6,799 nt of DNA from Crocinitomicaceae bacterium. Lineage in GTDB: Bacteria > Bacteroidota > Bacteroidia > Flavobacteriales_D > Crocinitomicaceae. How positions within the stretch are numbered: position 1 is the stretch's first letter; the number at the start of each line of letters is the position of its first letter. Both the position numbers and the translations under genes were made by a program. Below the pieces are notes generated by a model that saw only the letters and a list, made by a program, of their open reading frames with translations, ran no database searches and was not told the origin of the DNA. Where the stretch lies: NCBI GenBank assembly GCA_030830385.1, contig JAURNA010000154.1, positions 1-6,799 on the forward strand, given 5' to 3'. Of the stretch, positions 1-6,454 are shown one piece after another.

Positions 1-43
1 CATCATCCTGAACGGAAAGACGTATTCCATCCTCTCAATTCAA

Positions 44-71
44 TAAAAAAAGGAAGTCCGAAAGATCCCTT
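44..71 (-). terminator. candidate intrinsic terminator of the ccsA-bshB1 unit
   Basis: Read on the minus strand, AAGGGATC (71 to 64) can pair with GACTTCCTT (58 to 50) around a TTTCG loop. This gives about 8 base pairs including one G:U pair, with one bulged C. A T-rich tract follows at once (complement of the seven A's at 45-51, partly shared with the stem). It lies about 130 bp past the bshB1 stop, so it could end the leftward transcript. The stem is weak and imperfect and no folding energy was computed, so this is a candidate only. Confidence 0.35.
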
Positions 72-201
72 GCACACTATCCGTTCACCCAAAATTCGCT
101 GACAGTTAATCGGTTCTTGCACATATTCCGGTGTTGATTTGTCTCCAACAAGCCCTGAATCCCTTGTTTGACACGTTGATTACCACCCGGAGGCAAAGAG
201 A

Positions 202-924
202 CTATTTGAGATCGAAAAGATCATCGACCCGCAGGTATCGGCTTCGCGTAAACCCTTCTGCGAACGGAACACCCGCAGGCCTTCCGAAATTGCGCATGCG
301 CGATTTGATGAAATCGAAAAAGTCTTCACCGGAAATCGGTGTCGCAGGTTCTTTTGACAACGGATCGTAAAATTGGGACGAGAATGCTTTGATTACCTCG
401 ATCTTACGATCTACATAGTCGGTAACATCCACAACAAAATCGGGTTCAAGGTAGTAATCCTGAATGTAGTGATAGACCGCTTCAGGACGATGATGCTCCT
501 GAGGTTTTCCATCCCATGAAGTTTCAATTTTTCTCAGTCCGGCAAGGAAGCAAGCATCGCTCGTTAGTTTGGCAGCACGACCGTGATCGGGATGGCGATC
601 ATGGATTGCATTTGCCAGCACAACTTTCGGTCGAAATCGACGAATCTGCTCAATGATTCTCCGTTTATTTTCTGTATTCGCTTCGAAAAAACCATCTTCC
701 ATTCCGAGATTCACACGATGGGAAATACCCATGATGTCTGCCGCTCTCCCCGCCTCTTCAATTCTGAGTGCGGCCGATCCTCTCGAACCCAATTCACCTC
801 GTGTCAAATCTACGATCGCAACGGATGATCCCTGTTCGATTTGTTTCATGAGCGTACCGGAAGCACTCAATTCCACATCATCGGGATGCACCCCTATCGC
901 CAATATGTCAACCGTTTCACTCAT
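202..924 (-). CDS. bshB1: bacillithiol biosynthesis deacetylase BshB1
   Basis: Zn-dependent LmbE/PIG-L-family N-deacetylase, 240 residues, the usual BshB1 length. It should remove the acetyl group from N-acetylglucosaminyl-malate in the cytoplasm, giving glucosaminyl-malate, to which BshC then adds cysteine to make bacillithiol. The N-terminal metal motif is HPDD at residues 13-16 (H13 and D16 likely zinc ligands, D15 likely catalytic base). The second motif is HPDH at 111-114, with H114 the likely third ligand. TRGELGSRGS at 41-50 is the family's substrate-loop signature, and the FGRPAGVPFAEGF stretch near the C-terminus also fits BshB1 rather than a generic LmbE protein. No signal peptide or membrane segment is seen. 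The ATG at 922-924 lies inside the last codons of ccsA (8-bp overlap), and no strong Shine-Dalgarno precedes it, so translation is probably coupled. bshA and bshC are not in the window. All expected catalytic residues are present. Confidence 0.93.
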   Translation of the reverse strand: MSETVDILAIGVHPDDVELSASGTLMKQIEQGSSVAIVDLTRGELGSRGSAALRIEEAGRAADIMGISHRVNLGMEDGFFEANTENKRRIIEQIRRFRPKVVLANAIHDRHPDHGRAAKLTSDACFLAGLRKIETSWDGKPQEHHRPEAVYHYIQDYYLEPDFVVDVTDYVDRKIEVIKAFSSQFYDPLSKEPATPISGEDFFDFIKSRMRNFGRPAGVPFAEGFTRSRYLRVDDLFDLK

Positions 925-3900
925 CTTGTTTCAATCGCATGTACTGCCGGTTTCGAATGATCACGAGGCCGGTCAAAATGACAAGCGCGATAATTGTATA
1001 GGTCAACCAGGACGGGAATCCTACAAATCCTTCTCCCTGAGCATAGGAATGCAGTCCAACCAGGATAAAATTCACCCCGAAAAAGGTAAACAATATCGAG
1101 GAGAACGCCCAGAAACCAGCGAGATTCATTGCAAGTTTACCGCGCAGACCGGGGATGTATCGGAAGTGGAGAATAATCGCATATACGATAATCGCGATGA
1201 GCGCCCAGGTCTCTTTCGCGTCCCACCCCCAGTAGCGACCCCAGGATTCATTTGCCCAAACCCCGCCCAGGAACGTTCCGATGGTAAGCATGAATACACC
1301 AATGGTCATCAGTATTTCGACGATGTAAGTGATTTGGGTAATGTGTCGCGTGAGACGGATTCCATTCGAGGCACCGCGCGCAATGTAGAGTCCCATATTG
1401 ATGAGCGCCAAAATACACGCCAACCCGAGAGGAGCGTAACTTCCTGTAATGATGGCAACGTGAATGCGCAACCAGTAGGATTTCAAAACGGGAACCAACG
1501 GCGTGATTTCCGGGTCCATTGCACTCATTTCGTTTACCTGAAGTAAGAGTGCCGCTAAAATGGCCGCTCCAGCCAAAATCACCGGGTGCTTTCGCGCCAG
1601 GATAAATCCAGTGACCATAACCACCCAACAGATAAAGACCATCGCCTCGTATCCGTTCTTCCAGGGAACCTCTTCCGTAACAACGGTTCGCAGGAACAGA
1701 CCGTAGGTGTGATAGAGGAACACGAGCAAAACTCCAACTTCCAGAATTCTTCGGACAATCTTGTATCGTACCTCTGTGGTTTGCGTTGGTTTCGACAAGA
1801 CCTGAAGGAAAAATACCAGCAAGAGTACAAAACCGAAAAGTGCATAGTACATTGCGCTCGTCTGGAATATCGGTTGTTTGTTATAGGTGATTTCCATTTG
1901 GACCGCACTCTCTGATGGAAGCACGTCTCCGACCCTGTCTCGCTGCAGTTTTTTCAGTGCCGTCAAGTACGCATCCGCTTTTTTGAAGTTCTTGCTCTTC
2001 GGCGCTGCCTTTAGTTCGTCCAGGTATTGATTTACCAAACGGAAAGAGGATGTATCTGCAGGGTCTGTTGGTTGCTCATAAGGAAACGCCCATGCACTCG
2101 TTGGACTCTTTGCCAGCGGTACAATTTTGAATCGCCACCACGTCATCATTTCAAAGGCCAGCTCAAACCGATCGTGGAGCCGAAGCAACTCCTTGTCGAA
2201 CTCACTTCGTGCAGACTCCTTCTTGCGATGCGCTTCGAGGTATTCTTCCTGCAGCACAAATTGCGTCCGGGTTGGATCGGTGAGATCAATGAACGAAATG
2301 TGACTTCCCTTTACCCCCAGTCGTTCACGCAAACCTCCTTTCGACGAAACATAGATGGTCGGTTGCTCTGCCCAGTAATGAGAATAAATCATGAAAGACA
2401 AAACGGCCTGTACGGGATTGTATGTTTTTCCGTTGTGCCCGAATTCCACACCTCGATAAATCTTTCGAAGCAGTTGGTCACAGTGCGTGTGAACGGGTAG
2501 GAAACGCGAATTGTCTGCTACAAGCAGGGATGCCAGTTCTTCCGAATGTTCTTCGGACATTATGTAGAAAGTCGGATCGGCAGGAGTGGGAGGCTGGGCC
2601 CGGGTCTGGTTGTGATTATGGTGATCATGGTGCTCGTGCTGATGCACTGTATCAACCATGTCGGCGTCTTGTGCAAAAACGGCAGTTGATCCCACCAGAA
2701 ACACAATCATCAACGCATTGAGCTCTTCTCTCATTTTCTGGCGAGACACATTCAACTTGCGGATCAATTCCATAAAGCGACTGTTTTTCACAAACAGAGA
2801 GAGCACCATTCCCAGCCCCATCACTAAATAGCCAATGTAGGAAAGCATCGTACCCCAGAAATCGTGGTTCACACTCAGAATCGTTCCCTTCAAATCTTTG
2901 TCGTAGGAAGATTGGAAAAAGCGATATCCGTCGTAGTCTACCACATGGTTCATAAACAACAAATAATCCTTTTTAAAATTCTTTCGGTCGTCGATGATGG
3001 TCAAATCACTTTCAAACGAGGACGGCGAATTCGACGACGGATAGGTTTCCATTCGGAAATCACGGCACATGACTTTGAAAGGAACATCCATTCGCTTCGC
3101 GCCATAGCGCATTTCGTACGTGAGACCATTCAGTTCGAACACAACCTCCTGCCCGATTTGCTGCCATCCTCCCGGAAGTTCAACAATCTTTTCGTCTTTG
3201 CCGGATGCCACTTTTACCGTGAGAAAATCCCTTCCCTCATCTTTATCGCCCCGGATCAGCATGCGCTTCGTATTGCGCTTCAAATCCCTGAACACGAACT
3301 GCGCCCCGTTGATGTTGTACAACGTCATTTTCTCCAGTGCGATCAACGTGTCATTCGGGAGAACTTGGTACAACGAATCCGGGATGTTGGGATTTTCCCG
3401 GTCCGAAGTCCGCAGAGCCGACATCGGAAGTAAGGTTCCCTGCCCTGTTACTTTCATCAATACCTTGTTCTTCTTGCGATAGAGTTCCAACCCGGGCATC
3501 GATTGTTCGCTTTCGTACGATACAGGCAACTGATCCCAGATACCTACATCACCTTCTGATAAAATGAACGGCTGACCATTTCGAACAAATTCAAGCGAAG
3601 TCTCCCGAATGCTATTATGGGTGACGATGGAATCGACGAGATTTTTCCTGAAATCAACGTATTCCAGCGTGATGTTGTCGCTTTCCTTTGGAAACTGAAA
3701 ATTCCAACCTCCTCTCATAAAACCGAAGCCATTCCAGGTATCCCATTCGGACAGGTACAGGCGTTCATCGTGCGTGAGTTGTTGCGTACCATCATTGATT
3801 CGGATGCTGAGGTACGGATCGGCCGAATATAAGAAATCAGCGGTCGCTCCCTCACGGATCATCATCGTTCCTTCGTATCCTACAAACCGCGTAACTGCAG

Positions 3901-4174
3901 ATCCAATCAACATCACGAGAAATGCAACGTGAAACAGGAGGGAATGAAATTTTTCCGGTCGGAAGAGATTGTAGGTAAACATATTCGATAGCAAGTTAAA
4001 CCCGAGGTAGGCTAACAGCACATTGAACCAGGTTGCGCTGTAGATGTACAAACGTGCTGTTTGAGTATCGTAAGAAGATTCGATAAAAGTCGCAGCCGCG
4101 ATCGCAACGAAAAAAACAATCATTCCGAAAATCATCATTTTAATCGAGAAGAAATGGCGGGCAAAACGTTCCAT
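917..4174 (-). CDS. ccsA: fused ResB-CcsA cytochrome c biogenesis protein (System II heme exporter and ligase, CcsBA)
   Basis: Single 1085-residue polypeptide of cytochrome c maturation System II, which takes heme across the cytoplasmic membrane and attaches it to CxxCH cysteines of apocytochrome c. Residues 1-465 are ResB-like: membrane segments near 12-32, 44-66 and 78-98, a large extracytoplasmic domain to about 435, and a closing segment near 440-463. A further hydrophobic segment (483-501) resembles a signal peptide and leads into a histidine-rich stretch (511-521) and a periplasmic insert to about 770. Residues 774-1075 are CcsA-like with about eight or nine membrane segments. The tryptophan-rich WWD heme motif is complete at 973-992 (W978, W982, W984, D985, E988). 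Candidate heme-ligand histidines are H822 in HTYGL, H1042 in LHSYA, and in the membrane H82 and H905. It is first gene of the leftward unit and overlaps bshB1. The ATG at 4172-4174 is supported by AGGAA 6 nt upstream and a -7 box just beyond. The one-piece architecture is typical of Bacteroidota. Confidence 0.95.
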   Translation of the reverse strand: MERFARHFFSIKMMIFGMIVFFVAIAAATFIESSYDTQTARLYIYSATWFNVLLAYLGFNLLSNMFTYNLFRPEKFHSLLFHVAFLVMLIGSAVTRFVGYEGTMMIREGATADFLYSADPYLSIRINDGTQQLTHDERLYLSEWDTWNGFGFMRGGWNFQFPKESDNITLEYVDFRKNLVDSIVTHNSIRETSLEFVRNGQPFILSEGDVGIWDQLPVSYESEQSMPGLELYRKKNKVLMKVTGQGTLLPMSALRTSDRENPNIPDSLYQVLPNDTLIALEKMTLYNINGAQFVFRDLKRNTKRMLIRGDKDEGRDFLTVKVASGKDEKIVELPGGWQQIGQEVVFELNGLTYEMRYGAKRMDVPFKVMCRDFRMETYPSSNSPSSFESDLTIIDDRKNFKKDYLLFMNHVVDYDGYRFFQSSYDKDLKGTILSVNHDFWGTMLSYIGYLVMGLGMVLSLFVKNSRFMELIRKLNVSRQKMREELNALMIVFLVGSTAVFAQDADMVDTVHQHEHHDHHNHNQTRAQPPTPADPTFYIMSEEHSEELASLLVADNSRFLPVHTHCDQLLRKIYRGVEFGHNGKTYNPVQAVLSFMIYSHYWAEQPTIYVSSKGGLRERLGVKGSHISFIDLTDPTRTQFVLQEEYLEAHRKKESARSEFDKELLRLHDRFELAFEMMTWWRFKIVPLAKSPTSAWAFPYEQPTDPADTSSFRLVNQYLDELKAAPKSKNFKKADAYLTALKKLQRDRVGDVLPSESAVQMEITYNKQPIFQTSAMYYALFGFVLLLVFFLQVLSKPTQTTEVRYKIVRRILEVGVLLVFLYHTYGLFLRTVVTEEVPWKNGYEAMVFICWVVMVTGFILARKHPVILAGAAILAALLLQVNEMSAMDPEITPLVPVLKSYWLRIHVAIITGSYAPLGLACILALINMGLYIARGASNGIRLTRHITQITYIVEILMTIGVFMLTIGTFLGGVWANESWGRYWGWDAKETWALIAIIVYAIILHFRYIPGLRGKLAMNLAGFWAFSSILFTFFGVNFILVGLHSYAQGEGFVGFPSWLTYTIIALVILTGLVIIRNRQYMRLKQDE
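2612..2644 (-). other. histidine-rich cluster inside CcsBA
   Basis: Residues 511-521 of the cytochrome c biogenesis protein read HQHEHHDHHNH, seven histidines in eleven positions mixed with acidic residues and Asn. It sits about ten residues after a signal-peptide-like hydrophobic segment, so it should face the periplasm. Such stretches commonly bind transition metals and could also touch heme; which applies here is not visible from sequence. The stretch is predicted to be flexible and is followed by a Pro-rich linker (QPPTPADP). Confidence 0.6.
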
Positions 4175-4180
4175 AAAGCG

Positions 4181-4185
4181 TTCCT
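4181..4185 (-). promoter_or_regulatory. likely ribosome binding site of ccsA
   Basis: On the minus strand AGGAA lies 6 nt before the ATG at 4174, a normal Shine-Dalgarno spacing. It supports this ATG as the ccsA start. Many Bacteroidota genes lack such a motif, so it may contribute only modestly. Confidence 0.45.
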
Positions 4186-4195
4186 AATTTGATGA

Positions 4196-4203
4196 CAAAT
4201 ATA
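4196..4203 (-). promoter_or_regulatory. -7 box (TATATTTG) of the ccsA-bshB1 promoter
   Basis: Minus-strand TATATTTG matches the Bacteroidota sigma-ABfr -7 consensus TAnnTTTG at every fixed position. It ends 21 nt before the ccsA ATG, which would give a leader of roughly 15-18 nt that still contains the AGGAA ribosome site. No good TTG-type -33 element is seen at the expected distance, so the promoter may be weak or need an activator. The box overlaps a small inverted repeat (CAAAT-6 nt-ATTTG, 4196-4211). Confidence 0.55.
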
Positions 4204-4231
4204 GTCATTTGACAGCGGTCTTTTTGCAGCT

Positions 4232-4245
4232 AAATGTGAGCATTT
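4232..4245. repeat. short inverted repeat in the divergent intergenic region
   Basis: AAATG at 4232-4236 and CATTT at 4241-4245 are perfect reverse complements separated by TGAG. The element lies between the two divergent genes, about 30 bp upstream of the ccsA -7 box and about 75 bp before the plus-strand gene, so it could be an operator half-site pair. Five-base arms are easily found by chance, and there is no other evidence for regulator binding. Confidence 0.2.
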
Positions 4246-4318
4246 CAATATTGTTTCGAATCCTGTGATGGAATGGATGCCCATGTTATTCTGAGTGTGT
4301 ATTTTCGTTGATGGAGAT

Positions 4319-6454
4319 ATGAAGTTAAGCGCGTTGCAACATAGGTTGTTCATTGGATTCGCATTGCTGGTGGCTACTTTCGTTTCCGGTTACTTATGGC
4401 CCACGGGCTGGTGGGGAACACATTTTGTGCACTTCTTACCTCAGGTTGTCGCATTCATCATTGCAGGATCGGTAGTCCTGAGCGCAATGCTGGCGATTCG
4501 CTCAAAAGACCGGGAGAAGGGACGCACATGGGATGTATCCAATCATTTGATTCCCATTGCCGCAGGAATTCTCGTAGCCTTTCTTTGCTTCTTATTCCCT
4601 CTTCCGGATGATTTTTACGGAAATGCCCGAACGCTCTACCCCGTTCGTGCTGAAATCGTGATGGAACCTGAACCCGACTTTTGGTCGGAGTTGTTTTCAC
4701 TGAACATCTCTCCCGGTCAGGGACGTGGCGCAGTGAATGCAATCGCAAACTGGATTTCGCATTCCTTCCAAATCACGCTGAAAAGTGCATTCGGAGTCAT
4801 CGGGTCACTGTGTGGAGGTGCGTTCGTATGGTTGTGGATACGCACAGTTCAAAAGTACGTCTGTCACAGTGGTTGGCAGCTCTTGCTCGGCATTGCGGGA
4901 TTGTTTTCTCCGGTTTTGCTTGTGTTCTTCGGTCATTTGGAAAGTTACGCCGTTGTCTATTGGTTGCTGCTTGCTTTCTGCGTTCAATTGGTGGAATGGA
5001 TTTCAACGGAAAAACGGATTCATCTTCTCGCTCTTGTACTGACATTCGTTGCAGGATTGAAGTTCCATGCTTTTTTCTTGTTTTTGGCACCTGCTGTATT
5101 GATCGCGGTCCTGCGTTTGATCCCCGGGATTAAATCCGCGCTGAAACCCCTGCAAAGCTTTCGGGGAATGTTCATGTATCTGTTTTTTCCGCTACTGCTA
5201 TTGGGGCTATTCGTTTACTTTTTTGTGTTCAAAGGACATGCAATGGAGCGCAACATGATCGGTTCGTTCGAAGACATTGACCGGTTGTTTTTACCCCTGA
5301 ACAACACCACTCCGCCGGAGGACCGATACAACCTGCTGAGCCCGTTTCACATCTGGGATTTTTTTCAGGTGATTTTATTCTGGTCACCAGCGCTGTTGTT
5401 TCTTGTGCCTTCTCTTTTTCGACCCGAAAGAGAAAACGGTCAAACAACGCATCCGGCTACTACGATTCTCGCATTGAGTTTCCTTCTGATAGTCCTCATG
5501 TTGTTCGCCATAAACCCACTTTGGTCCATGCCGATGGACTGGGATTTATTTTTGTTTCCCGTCCCTGTTTTAATGGTTGGACTGGTCACCGTCCTTTCCA
5601 ATCAATCCGGCCCCTCTCAATTTCGTTCCCGATTGGGACTCACATTGAATCTTCTCACGGTTCCTGCGTTTCTCGTAATGCTCAATTCAGACGCCAACCA
5701 CAAACGCGTTGGATCGGTTGGAATGCATATTCACCAAAGCTATTACTACCACACTTCTACCTACTTGTTGTATGCTTTGCAAAACGCAGAAAGCCCGGAG
5801 GAATACATGCGTCTGGAGGATGAAATGCTGGAAAAATTGCTTCCGAATGGAACAAAGGGAAACGATCCCGAACTTTACGATATCCTCATCGATCGGGGTA
5901 TGATGGCACTTGAAGTAGAAAAAAATCCGGAATCAGCGCGTGATTTTTTTCTTCGGGCCTATGACTTCCAACGGTTCAAACCTGGGCACATCGCTCTGGT
6001 GGAAAGAGCCAATCAACCGTTCTTCGCTTCGAATGCCGTTCCTTTGAAAGATGCTGAACGCAGCCAAAACATGATTGCCGAAGCCATGCAACTGGGCTAC
6101 ACCGAAAAGAAGAGGTCCGAAGCCATCGTGCTGTTACAGGATGCAATGCTTTTCGATCCGGGGAACTCAGATATCGTCTTTCAACTTACCCAAATGGCTT
6201 TTTTAGAGGGGATGTATGATGAGGCTGAGTTGTACAGTGATGAGTTGCTGCGAAGAAAATATCCGCATGAATTACAGGCACTGAGGATTACCATTCAAAT
6301 GAAACTGGAAACCGGCAAATACAAGGCATGCAAACGGCTTTGCGAACGGCTTCTTGAATTGAATCCACAGGACAAATTGATCCGTACCGTTTATGAAAGG
6401 ATTGAGGCGGATGACCGTCTTGATGAATTGAAATTTTTATTCCAGCGATCATGA
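4319..6454 (+). CDS. multi-pass membrane protein, GT-C-like, with C-terminal TPR region; function unknown
   Basis: 711 residues; I do not recognise a named gene. Residues 1-455 carry about 12 hydrophobic segments (for example 9-26, 41-60, 77-95, 154-174, 187-205, 209-226, 283-305, 349-367, 380-399, 409-427, 438-455). The basic loop 61-71 would be cytoplasmic, which puts loop 96-150 with PDDFYGNAR (D97, D98) outside. FFGHLESY (203-210) and MDWDLF (406-411) are acidic motifs near membrane ends. This layout resembles GT-C glycosyltransferases that use polyprenyl-linked sugars, but no substrate can be named. Residues about 515-700 are helical and TPR-like, clearest at 585-616, 617-650 and 651-684 (ending LLELNPQ), suggesting protein binding; this tail may lie outside the cytoplasm. 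The ATG at 4319 is preferred because a hydrophobic N-terminus follows quickly; the frame also opens at GTG 4295, eight codons earlier. GGAG sits only 2 nt before the ATG, too close for a normal ribosome site. The gene is divergent from ccsA and overlaps the next gene by 4 bp. Confidence 0.8.
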   Translation: MKLSALQHRLFIGFALLVATFVSGYLWPTGWWGTHFVHFLPQVVAFIIAGSVVLSAMLAIRSKDREKGRTWDVSNHLIPIAAGILVAFLCFLFPLPDDFYGNARTLYPVRAEIVMEPEPDFWSELFSLNISPGQGRGAVNAIANWISHSFQITLKSAFGVIGSLCGGAFVWLWIRTVQKYVCHSGWQLLLGIAGLFSPVLLVFFGHLESYAVVYWLLLAFCVQLVEWISTEKRIHLLALVLTFVAGLKFHAFFLFLAPAVLIAVLRLIPGIKSALKPLQSFRGMFMYLFFPLLLLGLFVYFFVFKGHAMERNMIGSFEDIDRLFLPLNNTTPPEDRYNLLSPFHIWDFFQVILFWSPALLFLVPSLFRPERENGQTTHPATTILALSFLLIVLMLFAINPLWSMPMDWDLFLFPVPVLMVGLVTVLSNQSGPSQFRSRLGLTLNLLTVPAFLVMLNSDANHKRVGSVGMHIHQSYYYHTSTYLLYALQNAESPEEYMRLEDEMLEKLLPNGTKGNDPELYDILIDRGMMALEVEKNPESARDFFLRAYDFQRFKPGHIALVERANQPFFASNAVPLKDAERSQNMIAEAMQLGYTEKKRSEAIVLLQDAMLFDPGNSDIVFQLTQMAFLEGMYDEAELYSDELLRRKYPHELQALRITIQMKLETGKYKACKRLCERLLELNPQDKLIRTVYERIEADDRLDELKFLFQRS

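Noticed and set aside
1..30. Possible minus-strand gene start (ATG at 28-30, reading MEYVFPFRMM) leaving the window, with GAGAGG directly before it
   Set aside because: Only ten codons are visible, the purine stretch touches the ATG with no spacing, and no promoter is evident; too little to call.
147..168. Inverted repeat AACAAG-10 nt-CTTGTT downstream of bshB1, considered as a terminator
   Set aside because: Only six AT-rich pairs with a ten-base loop and no T tract on either side; the structure at 44-71 is the better candidate.
131..370. Plus-strand frame of 79 codons at the left end
   Set aside because: Mostly antisense to the conserved C-terminus of bshB1; no family resemblance.
653..1546. 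Open plus-strand frame of 297 codons opposite bshB1 and the 3' part of ccsA
   Set aside because: It lies wholly antisense to two genes with clear family motifs, and its translation is low-complexity, rich in charged and polar residues, with no recognisable domain.
2864..3433. Open plus-strand frame of 189 codons opposite the ResB domain
   Set aside because: Antisense to a well-supported coding region and without any recognisable motif; best explained by codon bias of the real gene.
4135..4353. Minus-strand frame of 72 codons across the intergenic region
   Set aside because: It covers the divergent promoter region and both gene starts, and its translation resembles nothing known.
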